From: an uncultured Pelagibacteraceae bacterium
GTDB lineage: Bacteria; Pseudomonadota; Alphaproteobacteria; Pelagibacterales; Pelagibacteraceae
DNA length: 55,638 nt
Assembly: GCA_902624515.1 (NCBI GenBank)
Contig: CACNYE010000002.1
Location: forward strand, 1 to 55,638
Direction of reading: 5' to 3'
Notes under the pieces: model-generated
What the model was told of the DNA's origin: nothing
Databases searched by the model: none
Seen by the model: only the letters and a program-made list of their open reading frames with translations
Shown: positions 1 to 7,811 of the stretch, piece by piece
How positions within the stretch are numbered: the stretch's first letter is position 1
Layout of the letters: every line of letters starts with the position of its first letter
Program-made: the position numbers and the translations under genes

Positions 1-1
1 A

Positions 2-649
2 ATATTTGGGTCAATAAATTATGGAAAAAGATTACATGATGACGAAATAAATTTAAATCCAGGAGTAAAATTAGACTTAGGGTATACTAAATTTAAAGCT
101 TTCAGGGAAAAGACAACATTAGGTGGTAACTTAGCGGATACTTTAATTTATCGAGATCAAAATATAAAAACTGCCCTAGCTACGATTGGAGTACTTTTTG
201 ATAATACAGATAAAAGGGAAGATAAAATAATTAATCATCATGGAAGGGTAGAATATGTAGGAGATTTAAGTCCATCCTCTAATGCAGAATTTTATTTTGT
301 TAATAGTCAAAGTACTATTTATAAATATAAAACAAATAATGATTCAAAGCATAATTACAGAATTGGATATGGTTTTGATATTACATCAATAAGTGGTTGG
401 TCAGTGGTTACAAATTTTGAAAGATTTGGTGCAAGTGGTAAAGGTTATAGTAATGAGTTTTATCTATCTTTAGGATATGTCCCAATAGATGAGACAAAAT
501 TTGCATTCCAATTAAATGATTTCAAAAATGCTGGCATAGATTTTACTAAAAAGGTAAATGAGCTAGATTTAAAAATAACTACAAATTACGATTTTTTAAG
601 TGTAGTACCAAATTACAATGCAAATATTTCAATAAGCAATAGTTTTTAA
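2..649 (+). CDS. Autotransporter-type outer membrane beta-barrel domain, C-terminal part (5' truncated)
   Basis: The reading frame is open from the window edge to a TAA, giving about 215 residues with no start in view. It alternates polar and hydrophobic residues as a transmembrane beta-barrel does. It contains a 'LDLGYTKFKAF' strand of the kind seen in autotransporter beta-domains and ends in Phe (NSF), the usual last residue of barrels recognised by the BAM machinery. The likely role is anchoring a large passenger or adhesin in the outer membrane; the passenger lies outside the window. A shorter internal start at 404 is possible but would leave only a fragment of the barrel. The family assignment rests on pattern, not on a search. 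Confidence 0.65.
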   Translation: MFGSINYGKRLHDDEINLNPGVKLDLGYTKFKAFREKTTLGGNLADTLIYRDQNIKTALATIGVLFDNTDKREDKIINHHGRVEYVGDLSPSSNAEFYFVNSQSTIYKYKTNNDSKHNYRIGYGFDITSISGWSVVTNFERFGASGKGYSNEFYLSLGYVPIDETKFAFQLNDFKNAGIDFTKKVNELDLKITTNYDFLSVVPNYNANISISNSF

Positions 650-839
650 TATTTATTTTTTTTTTAAAAAAATAAGTATTATTTATTAATGTGAATTTAA
701 TGGTGGATTGGTCCGCCTGTAAAGAGCATGAGTCTCATAATTTTAAAGTTGGTATTTTGATCCTTTTTTCTAATACTTAAATCTAAAATTATTAATAAAT
801 TGTTATTTAAAACTTATTATATTTCTGTATATCAGATCT
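650..839. other. Intergenic region with tRNA-Met-like relic (about 721-763)
   Basis: This 190-base gap starts with an AT-only inverted repeat (about 647-680) that might end transcription of the barrel gene. Bases 730-763 align without gaps to the anticodon-to-T-arm part of the intact tRNA-Met at 1689 (about 21 of 34 identical, including CTCATAA and GATCC). An AGAGC match at 723-727 extends it. The stems cannot form: ATGAG/CTCAT forms its own palindrome and there is no acceptor arm. It may be a decayed tRNA copy; chance similarity cannot be excluded. No protein gene was seen here. Confidence 0.3.
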
Positions 840-1538
840 ATGCTTAAAAAATATTTAAAAATAAATATTAAATTTTTTCAACGACCTTATAATGCAAATA
901 ATGTTAATAGTTATATTTGGCGACTAAAAAGTCATATCTTAAATAAATATATTAATCCAAATAAGAAATTAAAAATTTTTGATTATGGTTGTGGAGAAGG
1001 TTCAAATTTACTTTATCTCTCAAAAAACTATCAATATGATTGTTATGGTGTCGATACATCAAAAAGTGCTATAAAAGTTTGTAAAAAAAAAAAAATTAAA
1101 AATGTACGTTTAATTGACAATAAAATTGAAGAGGAAGATGATTATTTTAATAAAAAATTTGATCTAATAATTTCAACAAATACTTTATATTATTTTGATA
1201 AATACGATCTCCAAAAAAGATTAAAAAGTTTTGAGAATATGTTGAAGCCCAATGGATATGTTTTTTTTACAATGGTTAGTGTTAAGAGTAAGTATTTTAC
1301 AAAATGTTCTAATAGAATAATTGACAAAAATTCATTAACGAAAGTTAATTATTTAAAAGATCAAAATTTTAAATTTAAGTCAAATTATTATCAGTATATA
1401 AATTTTGTGAAAAATGAAAAAGATTTAGTCTCTAAATTTAAAATTTTTAAAAAATTAAATGTTGGTTTCTACGATCAGAGTTTGCAAGATACTAGTGATA
1501 GCACTCATCATTACACTTTTTTTGGAAAAAGAAGGTAA
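840..1538 (+). CDS. Class I SAM-dependent methyltransferase
   Basis: A 232-residue protein with a Rossmann-type SAM-binding start (IFDYGCGEGSNLLYL, about residues 45-60), an acidic residue ending strand beta-2 (YGVDTSKSAI) and a motif near LIISTNTLYYF corresponding to the post-IV region of class I methyltransferases. The substrate cannot be read from sequence. It is Lys/Asn/Ile-rich and sits alone between a surface-protein gene and a tRNA, a typical setting for variable surface-modification genes. A Lys-coding poly(A) run occurs near 1084-1096. The likely role is methylation of a glycan or small molecule (inference). Confidence 0.75.
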   Translation: MLKKYLKINIKFFQRPYNANNVNSYIWRLKSHILNKYINPNKKLKIFDYGCGEGSNLLYLSKNYQYDCYGVDTSKSAIKVCKKKKIKNVRLIDNKIEEEDDYFNKKFDLIISTNTLYYFDKYDLQKRLKSFENMLKPNGYVFFTMVSVKSKYFTKCSNRIIDKNSLTKVNYLKDQNFKFKSNYYQYINFVKNEKDLVSKFKIFKKLNVGFYDQSLQDTSDSTHHYTFFGKRR

Positions 1539-1640
1539 ATAAAATCTTTAGTCTATTTTCTTTGTAAGGTTTTTAAGATTTGATGGATTTTTTTTAGGGA
1601 AGATAAATGTTATGCAAGTAGTATTAAATTTAGTCAAAAC

Positions 1641-1672
1641 TTGTTTGTAAAAAAAAAATAAGTAGTATATAT
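1641..1672 (+). promoter_or_regulatory. Possible promoter of the tRNA-Met gene
   Basis: TTGTTT (1641-1646) and TATATA (1666-1671) are separated by 19 bases, and the tRNA begins 17 bases after the -10-like element. The spacer is longer than ideal and the background is very AT-rich, so this is only a candidate. Confidence 0.3.
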
Positions 1673-1688
1673 CATCGTGATTTGAATG

Positions 1689-1764
1689 GCGGGGTAGCTC
1701 AGTTGGTTAGAGCGCGGGACTCATAAGCCCGAGGTCAGTGGTTCGATCCCACTTCCCGCTACCA
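1689..1764 (+). tRNA. tRNA-Met (CAT), elongator type
   Basis: A complete 76-base cloverleaf. The acceptor GGCGGGG (1689-1695) pairs with TCCCGCT (1754-1760) using two G-U pairs. D-arm sequence TAGCTCAGTTGGTTAGAGC follows. The anticodon loop CTCATAA (1720-1726) carries CAT at 1722-1724. The T-stem AGTGG/CCACT encloses TTCGATC, and the CCA end is encoded (1762-1764). The paired first base and the lack of three consecutive G-C pairs just below the anticodon loop argue for elongator rather than initiator Met. A lysidine-modified tRNA-Ile(CAU) is the alternative, but alphaproteobacterial elongator Met tRNAs look most similar. apt ends only one base downstream on the other strand. Confidence 0.93.
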
Positions 1765-1765
1765 T

Positions 1766-2293
1766 TTAATGCCCTGGAAATTCAATTAAGTTTTCTACTT
1801 TGTAATTTTTTTTTAATAGAGAATCACACCCACCCAAATCAAATAAATTTATCACAAAAATAAAAGCTGAAACCTTTCCTTTTGATATTTCAACAAGTTT
1901 TGCTGCAGCTTCAGCTGTGCCACCTGTGGCTATAAGATCATCAATAATTAAAACATTTTCATTTTCATTTATAGAGTCTTTGTGCACCTCAATAGTTGCT
2001 GTTCCATATTCTAGTTCAAAATCTACAGAATGTACGTCTGCAGGAAGTTTATTTTTTTTTCTTAACATTATGAAAGGTTTCTTTAAAACATAGGAAACTG
2101 CCGATGCGAATACAAATCCCCGAGACTCGATTGCAGCTATTTTATCAAATTGATAATTTTTTGATTTTTCAACTATTTGATTAATACATTCAGCAAAAGC
2201 TTTTTCATTTTTGATTAAAGTTGTTATGTCTCTAAAAAGAATTCCCTTTTTAGGATAATCAGGTATTGATCTAATATATTCTTTTAAATCCAT
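1766..2293 (-). CDS. apt: Adenine phosphoribosyltransferase
   Basis: Converts adenine and PRPP to AMP and pyrophosphate in the cytoplasm. At 175 residues it is full length for the family. The PRPP-binding loop VLIIDDLIATGGTA (residues 114-127) and the upstream ESRGF segment (about 56-60) are intact. It is transcribed divergently from the mtnP operon across 41 bases. Since MtnP releases adenine from MTA, the arrangement suggests linked expression and recapture of that adenine. Its stop codon abuts the converging tRNA-Met gene. Confidence 0.95.
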   Translation of the reverse strand: MDLKEYIRSIPDYPKKGILFRDITTLIKNEKAFAECINQIVEKSKNYQFDKIAAIESRGFVFASAVSYVLKKPFIMLRKKNKLPADVHSVDFELEYGTATIEVHKDSINENENVLIIDDLIATGGTAEAAAKLVEISKGKVSAFIFVINLFDLGGCDSLLKKNYKVENLIEFPGH

Positions 2294-2334
2294 AATAATT
2301 TAAGTTATATAACTAAATAAATTATTTTTTTGAT

Positions 2335-3207
2335 ATGGCAAATAATAAATTAGCTATAATTGGTGGGAGTGGTTTATATGATGTTGAAGAATTTAAAAAT
2401 AGAGAACATTTAGATTTAAATACTCCTTGGGGCTCACCATCCGATCAAATATTAAAAACAAATTATAATAATAAAGAAGTTTATTTTTTACCAAGACATG
2501 GAAGAGGACATTTTATTTCACCTTCTAATATTAACTTTAGAGCAAATATTGATGCTTTAAAACAATTAGGAGTTACAGATATCATCTCTGTTTCTGCTGT
2601 TGGATCTTTAAAAGAAGATTTACCTCCTGGAAAGTTTGTTATTGTTGACCAATTTATTGATAGAACATTTGCAAGAGCAAAAACTTTTTTTGATGACGAA
2701 ATTGTAGCTCATGTTTCTATGGCACACCCTACATCTAATGGACTCATGAATGCTTGTGAGGATGCTATTAAAAAAGAAAAAATAGAGTACCAAAGAGGAG
2801 GCACATATGTTGTTATGGAAGGACCACAATTTTCAACATTAGCCGAGTCTAATTTATATAGATCTTGGAAAGCTGATGTAATTGGTATGACTAACATGCC
2901 CGAAGCTAAATTAGCAAGAGAAGCAGAAATTAGATATGCATCAGTTTCAATGGTAACGGACTATGATTGTTGGCATCCAGATCATGAAAATGTTGATGTA
3001 CAACAAGTAATAAAAGTTTTATTAGGAAATGCTGTTAAGGCAAAAAATATGATTAAGAACTTAATAGAAAATTTTGAAAATCATATTGATCCTAATGATC
3101 CAACAAATAATTGTTTAGATGTAGCTATCATTACTGCTCCTGAAAAAAGGACGCAAAAAACAAAAGATAAACTAAAAACAATTGCAGGAAGGATACTAAA
3201 TAAATGA
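2335..3207 (+). CDS. mtnP: S-methyl-5'-thioadenosine phosphorylase
   Basis: Phosphorolyses methylthioadenosine, the by-product of spermidine synthesis, to adenine and methylthioribose-1-phosphate. The 290-residue protein has the phosphate-binding GGSGLYD (10-16), RHGRGH (54-59), MTNMPEA (185-191) and TDYDCWH (208-214), all signatures of the MTAP branch of purine nucleoside phosphorylases. The DYD/DCW region favours 6-amino purines. It leads a tight operon: its TGA overlaps the next ATG (ATGA). The divergent 41-base spacer toward apt is AT-rich and must hold both promoters. Confidence 0.95.
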   Translation: MANNKLAIIGGSGLYDVEEFKNREHLDLNTPWGSPSDQILKTNYNNKEVYFLPRHGRGHFISPSNINFRANIDALKQLGVTDIISVSAVGSLKEDLPPGKFVIVDQFIDRTFARAKTFFDDEIVAHVSMAHPTSNGLMNACEDAIKKEKIEYQRGGTYVVMEGPQFSTLAESNLYRSWKADVIGMTNMPEAKLAREAEIRYASVSMVTDYDCWHPDHENVDVQQVIKVLLGNAVKAKNMIKNLIENFENHIDPNDPTNNCLDVAIITAPEKRTQKTKDKLKTIAGRILNK

Positions 3208-4112
3208 AAAAAATTATAACAATATTAATTATCTTTTTTTTTAACACGAATGTGTTTGCTGATAAAATGACTAAGAGTGGATTTTTGACTAATAAAGTTA
3301 ATTATTTAAAAGAACAAAAAATAGATAATCCACAAAATAAAATTCTATTAATTTATAATCATGGTCAAACCACCCACGATGGTCCTTCTAATGATTGTGC
3401 ATGGAAGGGAGGAATGAATAATATGTCATCTTTAGTAGGAAAAAAGGTTAAAGATAAAGAGATAGTTGTTTACCTTTTTTGTACAGGCAAACTTAAAGGA
3501 GATGATTATAAAAGATTATGGAATAAAAAAAAATTTACAGAGCCATATAAAGGTAAGCCGAAACTCGAAAAGAGATTAGATGCAAATTTAAAACTTATTG
3601 AGGATTTTACTGCTCAGGGATTTAATAAAAAACTTATATTTTTAACTGGACGATCATGTGGTGGATGGATGACAATGATGTTGCTTAGCAGATATCAAGA
3701 TATTGTAGCTGGAGGTATTTCTTTTGTACCGGAATGTTATGGTCGTTTAACAAAAGCGTACAAAGTTAAAAAAGTTGGTGTGGAGGATGCTTTAAAAAAA
3801 TTTAAGGAAAAAGAAGGCCCTGGTCCAGCTAATATGAGACAAATGCAAATTGATGAAATTAAAAAAAGCCTAAATTTACCTGTCTTAGTCTTTACTCATC
3901 CTAAGGATCCATTTGGGGGATTAGTATCTGATTGGGTTGAAGAGATCTCTGGTGTTGAAAGAATAGTTATTTCTCAGGACAACAAGGTCAACAAAAAAAT
4001 CTGTAGTGTATGGGGAAAACCAATCAAAAATTATCATGATATGGACAGAGCAAATTGTTTTAGAGAATTTAATCCAAAAATTTTAGATTTTATTGCTTCA
4101 AGAATTGATTAA
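3204..4112 (+). CDS. Exported alpha/beta-hydrolase-like protein of unknown substrate
   Basis: A 302-residue protein with an N-terminal signal peptide (KK, hydrophobic ITILIIFFFNTNVF, then ADK, cleavage near residue 19). A likely nucleophile elbow G-R-S-C-G places Ser at 151. An upstream LLIYNHGQTTHDG strand resembles the oxyanion-hole region of alpha/beta hydrolases, and late Asp and His candidates occur (HPKDPFGG, NYHDMD). Several Cys residues could form disulfides in the periplasm. It overlaps mtnP by four bases and touches mtnA (stop and start codons adjacent), so it is co-translated with cytosolic MTA-salvage genes although it is predicted to be exported. The substrate is not known to me; a polyamine amide or methylthio ester would be guesses. 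Confidence 0.72.
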   Translation: MKKIITILIIFFFNTNVFADKMTKSGFLTNKVNYLKEQKIDNPQNKILLIYNHGQTTHDGPSNDCAWKGGMNNMSSLVGKKVKDKEIVVYLFCTGKLKGDDYKRLWNKKKFTEPYKGKPKLEKRLDANLKLIEDFTAQGFNKKLIFLTGRSCGGWMTMMLLSRYQDIVAGGISFVPECYGRLTKAYKVKKVGVEDALKKFKEKEGPGPANMRQMQIDEIKKSLNLPVLVFTHPKDPFGGLVSDWVEEISGVERIVISQDNKVNKKICSVWGKPIKNYHDMDRANCFREFNPKILDFIASRID

Positions 4113-5183
4113 ATGAAAATAGAGGGAAAAGAATATCGTACCATTTGGTTTGAAAACAATGTTGTAAAAATTATTGATCAAACAAAACTTCCACATCAAT
4201 TTATTATTAAAGATCTTAAAACAGTAAAAGATGCAATTAATGCAATCAAAGTAATGGAAGTACGAGGTGCACCTTTAATAGGAGCAACAGCTGCTTATGG
4301 ATTGGTTTTAGCTATTATCGAAAATAATGATCAATCATTTTTAAATCAATCAGCTGAAAGTTTAATTAGCTCAAGACCAACAGCTATAAATTTAAAATGG
4401 GCTGTTGATAGAATGTTAAAAAAATTATCAGGTGTAAATAGTGATAAGATTTTAGAAATAGCCTTGAATGAGGCAAAAGAAATTTGTGAGGAAGATATAA
4501 AGTTTTGTCAAAATATAGGATTAAATGGTTTAAAAATTATAGAGGAAATTTACAATAAAAAAAAAGATACAGTTAATATTCTTACTCATTGTAATGCAGG
4601 TTGGCTCGCAACAATAAATTGGGGAACAGCAACTTCTCCAATATACCATGCACATAAAAAAGGAATTCCAGTTCATGTTTGGGCTGACGAAACAAGACCA
4701 AGAAATCAAGGAGCTAATTTAACTTCTTATGAGTTAAATGAAGAGGGGATTAAAAATACAATAATTACAGATAACACTGGTGGTATTTTAATGCAAAGAG
4801 GTGAGGTTGATATGTGTATCGTTGGAACAGATAGAACTTTAGCCAATGGAGATGTTTGTAATAAAGTTGGAACTTACTTAAAAGCACTAGCGGCAAATGA
4901 TAATAATGTTCCTTTTTACGTAGCATTGCCGAGCTCTACAATTGATTGGAATATAAAAGATCATAAAGACATTCCTATTGAGGAGAGAAATTCAGAGGAG
5001 CTATCTCATATTGAAGGTATAGATGAAGATGGAAAGATAAATAAAATACAAATATATCCAAAGAAAAGTAAAGCAATGAATTTAGCTTTTGATGTTACAC
5101 CAGCAAAATATGTAACTGGATTAATAACTGAAAAAGGTATTTGTAGCGCATCAACAGAGGGGTTAAAGAAGTTATTTAAATGA
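4113..5183 (+). CDS. mtnA: Methylthioribose-1-phosphate isomerase
   Basis: Isomerises 5-methylthioribose-1-phosphate to 5-methylthioribulose-1-phosphate. It is 356 residues, normal for the eIF2B-related MtnA family. The active-site Cys (LTHCNAG, Cys160) and Asp (GTDR, Asp240) fall at the positions described for the Bacillus enzyme. The RGAPLIG motif (51-57) and ADETRPRNQG (191-200) are also family signatures. The gene begins directly at the stop of the preceding hydrolase gene and overlaps the aldolase gene by four bases. It takes the product of MtnP in the same operon. Confidence 0.95.
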   Translation: MKIEGKEYRTIWFENNVVKIIDQTKLPHQFIIKDLKTVKDAINAIKVMEVRGAPLIGATAAYGLVLAIIENNDQSFLNQSAESLISSRPTAINLKWAVDRMLKKLSGVNSDKILEIALNEAKEICEEDIKFCQNIGLNGLKIIEEIYNKKKDTVNILTHCNAGWLATINWGTATSPIYHAHKKGIPVHVWADETRPRNQGANLTSYELNEEGIKNTIITDNTGGILMQRGEVDMCIVGTDRTLANGDVCNKVGTYLKALAANDNNVPFYVALPSSTIDWNIKDHKDIPIEERNSEELSHIEGIDEDGKINKIQIYPKKSKAMNLAFDVTPAKYVTGLITEKGICSASTEGLKKLFK

Positions 5184-5836
5184 AAAATTTAGATCAAAGA
5201 AATAAAATTATTAAATATTCTTTAAAATTAAATTCTACAAATCTTTCACCTCTTAGATCCGGCAATATATCATTAAGAGGTAGAGAGGATGATAAAGATG
5301 GATATTTAATTACTCCTTCTGGAAAAAAATATGAAACTTTAAAACCGGAAGATATTGTTTTTATGGGTTTAAAAGAAGAAGCAGAAAATAACGACTCAAT
5401 CAATAAACCTTCATCTGAATGGAGATTTCATAGAGATATTTACGTTAAAAAAAAAGACGCTCGAGCTATTGTCCACGCTCATTCTCCACACGCAACAGCT
5501 GTATCTTCACATGGAAAAACAATACCACCATTTCATTACATGATTGCACTTGCTGGAGGTGAGGACATTAAATGTGCTGATTACGCTACTTTTGGAACAG
5601 AAGAGCTTTCTAATAACATAATTAAAGCTTTAGAAAATAGAAGTGCTTGCTTAATGTCTAATCACGGCCAGGTTGCTTTTGGAAAAAATTTAGAGGAAGC
5701 TTTTGAACTTGCACAAGAGATAGAAAATATTTGTCATCAATACACTATTGCTCTAAAGTTAGGAAAGCCAAAGATTCTTTCTTTTGAAGAAATGATGAAA
5801 GTTTTAGATAAGGCTAAAAATTATAAAAAAGGGTAA
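5180..5836 (+). CDS. Class II aldolase, probable 5-methylthioribulose-1-phosphate aldolase
   Basis: A 218-residue member of the fuculose-phosphate aldolase/adducin superfamily. Zinc ligands are visible: Glu80 (SSEWRFH), His99 and His101 (VHAHSPH) and His162 (SNHGQ). Their spacing (19, 2, 61) equals that of FucA, and SGNIS (27-31) is the phosphate-binding segment. MtnB dehydratases share this fold, so MtnB is an alternative. However, no mtnC, mtnD or mtnK follows, which favours the DHAP-shunt role known from Rhodospirillum and some E. coli (Ald2): cleavage to DHAP and methylthioacetaldehyde. Substrate assignment is by context. It lies between mtnA (overlapping) and speDE (1-base gap). Confidence 0.8.
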   Translation: MKNLDQRNKIIKYSLKLNSTNLSPLRSGNISLRGREDDKDGYLITPSGKKYETLKPEDIVFMGLKEEAENNDSINKPSSEWRFHRDIYVKKKDARAIVHAHSPHATAVSSHGKTIPPFHYMIALAGGEDIKCADYATFGTEELSNNIIKALENRSACLMSNHGQVAFGKNLEEAFELAQEIENICHQYTIALKLGKPKILSFEEMMKVLDKAKNYKKG

Positions 5837-5837
5837 G

Positions 5838-6878
5838 ATGATAAAAGTTGGGGAGCATATTACTTTAGATATAATTGGAACTACTAAGGAATACGATCCT
5901 TCAGTTTATGAAAGAGTTATCAATAAAATTGCTAAAGCTGCAGACGTTACTATTCTTAATATTTCTAAATATAAATTTGAACCTCAAGGATTTACAATTT
6001 TAGCCTTACTTGCTGAAAGCCATATAAGCTTTCATACTTTTCCTGAGAAGGGGATTATAAGTTTTGATTTTTTTACATGTGGAAAAATTAGCCCTTCAAT
6101 AGCAATAGAAATTGTTAAAAATGAATTTGAACATAAAAGAATAGTCAAAAAAGAATTCAATAGAGATACTAGAGCATTATACCATGACATTTATAGTTCA
6201 CCCGGTCTTCAAAAAGCATACGTTGTTAATGATGTCTTAGAAGATTTTAAATCTAAAGTCGGTCAGCATATTGAAATTTTAGATCTCGAACAATTTGGAA
6301 AATCTTTATTTATCGATGGAGAAATTCAAGTAGCTGCTTCAGATGAACATTTATATAGCTCGACATTTGTTGGAGCAGGATTGAAATTAAACAAAAGCAA
6401 TGAAAGGGCAGCAATAATTGGAGGAGGTGATGGTGGAGTTGCAAGAGAATGTATTTCTAAAAAATTTAATTTCATAGATTGGTTTGAGCTTGATCCTGAG
6501 GTAGTAGAAGTTTGTAATAAACATTTAGGAGATATTGGTAAAAAAGCTATTGAAAAAAATTCGGTAAAATGTGTATGGGGAGATGCTTTTGAAAGTATCA
6601 AGTCAGTAAAAGATGATAGCTACGATCATATATTTGTTGATCTAAACGATGATCAATTTTGTATTGATTTAGCTGCAAAAAATATGGACTCGCTTGTTAG
6701 AATTTTAAAACCAAAAGGAGTAATTACCGCTCAAGTTGGTAGTCAAGATAAAAAACCACAACAGGTTGAAAATTGGTTAAATGTATTTCACCATCATTTT
6801 GGAAATACTAAATTATCAAGGATTTATGTGCCTAGTTTTGATTGTTCATGGAATTTTTCTTCATCGATTAATCATTAA
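5838..6878 (+). CDS. speDE: Fused S-adenosylmethionine decarboxylase / spermidine synthase
   Basis: Residues about 1-115 are a bacterial AdoMet decarboxylase proenzyme. Self-cleavage is expected between Glu60 and Ser61 (AESHISFHTFPE), leaving a pyruvoyl group, with conserved His66 and Cys81 (FTCG). Residues about 118-346 are an aminopropyltransferase with the nucleotide site GGGDGG (from 195), ELDPEV and the catalytic-loop VDLND. One polypeptide thus decarboxylates SAM and transfers the aminopropyl group to putrescine or a similar amine, releasing MTA. Such fusions, including one from Candidatus Pelagibacter ubique, have been described. It closes the mtnP operon, so the MTA producer is next to the MTA consumers. 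Confidence 0.93.
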   Translation: MIKVGEHITLDIIGTTKEYDPSVYERVINKIAKAADVTILNISKYKFEPQGFTILALLAESHISFHTFPEKGIISFDFFTCGKISPSIAIEIVKNEFEHKRIVKKEFNRDTRALYHDIYSSPGLQKAYVVNDVLEDFKSKVGQHIEILDLEQFGKSLFIDGEIQVAASDEHLYSSTFVGAGLKLNKSNERAAIIGGGDGGVARECISKKFNFIDWFELDPEVVEVCNKHLGDIGKKAIEKNSVKCVWGDAFESIKSVKDDSYDHIFVDLNDDQFCIDLAAKNMDSLVRILKPKGVITAQVGSQDKKPQQVENWLNVFHHHFGNTKLSRIYVPSFDCSWNFSSSINH

Positions 6879-6938
6879 TTTTTCTTTTTAAAATCTCTAA
6901 TTTATGAAATACTATTTTTTTAATTAAAGGAGAGAATG

Positions 6939-7766
6939 ATGAATATATTCAAAAAAACTATTTTTTCAGTTTTACTTTCTTTGTTAATCATTGGAAATGT
7001 TCATGCTGATAAAATAAGAATTGGAACAGAAGGTGCTTACCCTCCATGGAACTCAAAAAATGAGTCCGGTAAATTAATCGGATTTGAAGTGGAGTTAGCT
7101 TACACACTTTGCAGATATATTGGACAGCAATGTACAATAGTTGAGCAGGACTGGGATGGAATGATACCAGCATTAATTATGAGAAAATTTGATGCAATTA
7201 TGGCAGGAATGTCTATTACTGCAGAAAGACAAAAAGCAATTAGCTTTTCTCAAGGTTATGCAGATGAAGTTGCTTCTCTAGCCGTTATGAAAGGTTCAAA
7301 TCTTGAAGGTTTAGATACTCCAGCTGGAATTAATTTAACTAAACCAAATGCTGCTGCGAAAAAAGCTTTAAAAACTCTTACAGCAGCTTTAGCAGGTAAA
7401 ACAGTTTGTGTTCAGACTGCAACAATTCACCAAAACTTTTTAGACTCTGGTGATGTTGGTAAAGTAAATGTCAGAACCTACAAAACACAAGATGAGGTTA
7501 ACCTAGATTTAGCATCAGGTAGATGTGATGCTGCATTAGCTGCTGCGGTAGCATTTAGCGATTATGCAGAAAAATCAGGCAAGCCAGTTGTTTTAACTGG
7601 ACCAACTTTTTCAGGTGGTGCGTTTGGAAACGGTGTTGGAGTTGGTATTAGAAAAGATGACACTGAACTTTTAAAAGCTTTTAACAAAGCAATAGATAAA
7701 GCGAGAAAAAATGGAGACATTAGTAGAATAGCTACTAAATGGTTCGGTTTCGACGCTTCTATGTAA
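6939..7766 (+). CDS. Polar/basic amino-acid ABC transporter substrate-binding protein
   Basis: A periplasmic binding protein of the HisJ/ArgT/OccT cluster, about 275 residues, with a signal peptide (cleavage after VHA). IRIGTEGAYPPWN, WDGMIPAL and the carboxylate-binding region SITAERQKAISFS are typical of amino-acid binders. A ribosome site AAAGGAG (6926-6932) stands 6 bases before this ATG; an ATG three bases earlier is also possible. The usual acidic residue after GRCDAALA is Ala here, which leaves the side-chain specificity open. Ornithine or arginine would fit the adjacent polyamine gene, but that is inference. The permease genes follow after a strong hairpin. Confidence 0.88.
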   Translation: MNIFKKTIFSVLLSLLIIGNVHADKIRIGTEGAYPPWNSKNESGKLIGFEVELAYTLCRYIGQQCTIVEQDWDGMIPALIMRKFDAIMAGMSITAERQKAISFSQGYADEVASLAVMKGSNLEGLDTPAGINLTKPNAAAKKALKTLTAALAGKTVCVQTATIHQNFLDSGDVGKVNVRTYKTQDEVNLDLASGRCDAALAAAVAFSDYAEKSGKPVVLTGPTFSGGAFGNGVGVGIRKDDTELLKAFNKAIDKARKNGDISRIATKWFGFDASM

Positions 7767-7776
7767 TTCAATTTTA

Positions 7777-7808
7777 GATTTGGCGACTATCATGTATAGT
7801 CGCCAATC
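7777..7808 (+). promoter_or_regulatory. Intercistronic hairpin between binding protein and permease genes
   Basis: TTGGCGACTAT (7780-7790) and ATAGTCGCCAA (7796-7806) pair perfectly over 11 bp around the loop CATGT. GAT/ATC extends the stem with one bulged T. No T-run follows, so it is not a standard terminator. The stem ends five bases before the permease ATG (7812), so it covers the place where a ribosome site would be. Such structures commonly protect upstream mRNA and lower expression of downstream permeases. Confidence 0.75.
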
Positions 7809-7811
7809 TGT

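Noticed and set aside
4113-5836. MtnB-type dehydratase identity for the class II aldolase
   Set aside because: Cannot be ruled out from fold alone, but no mtnC/mtnD partners occur nearby and ligand spacing equals FucA, so aldolase was preferred.
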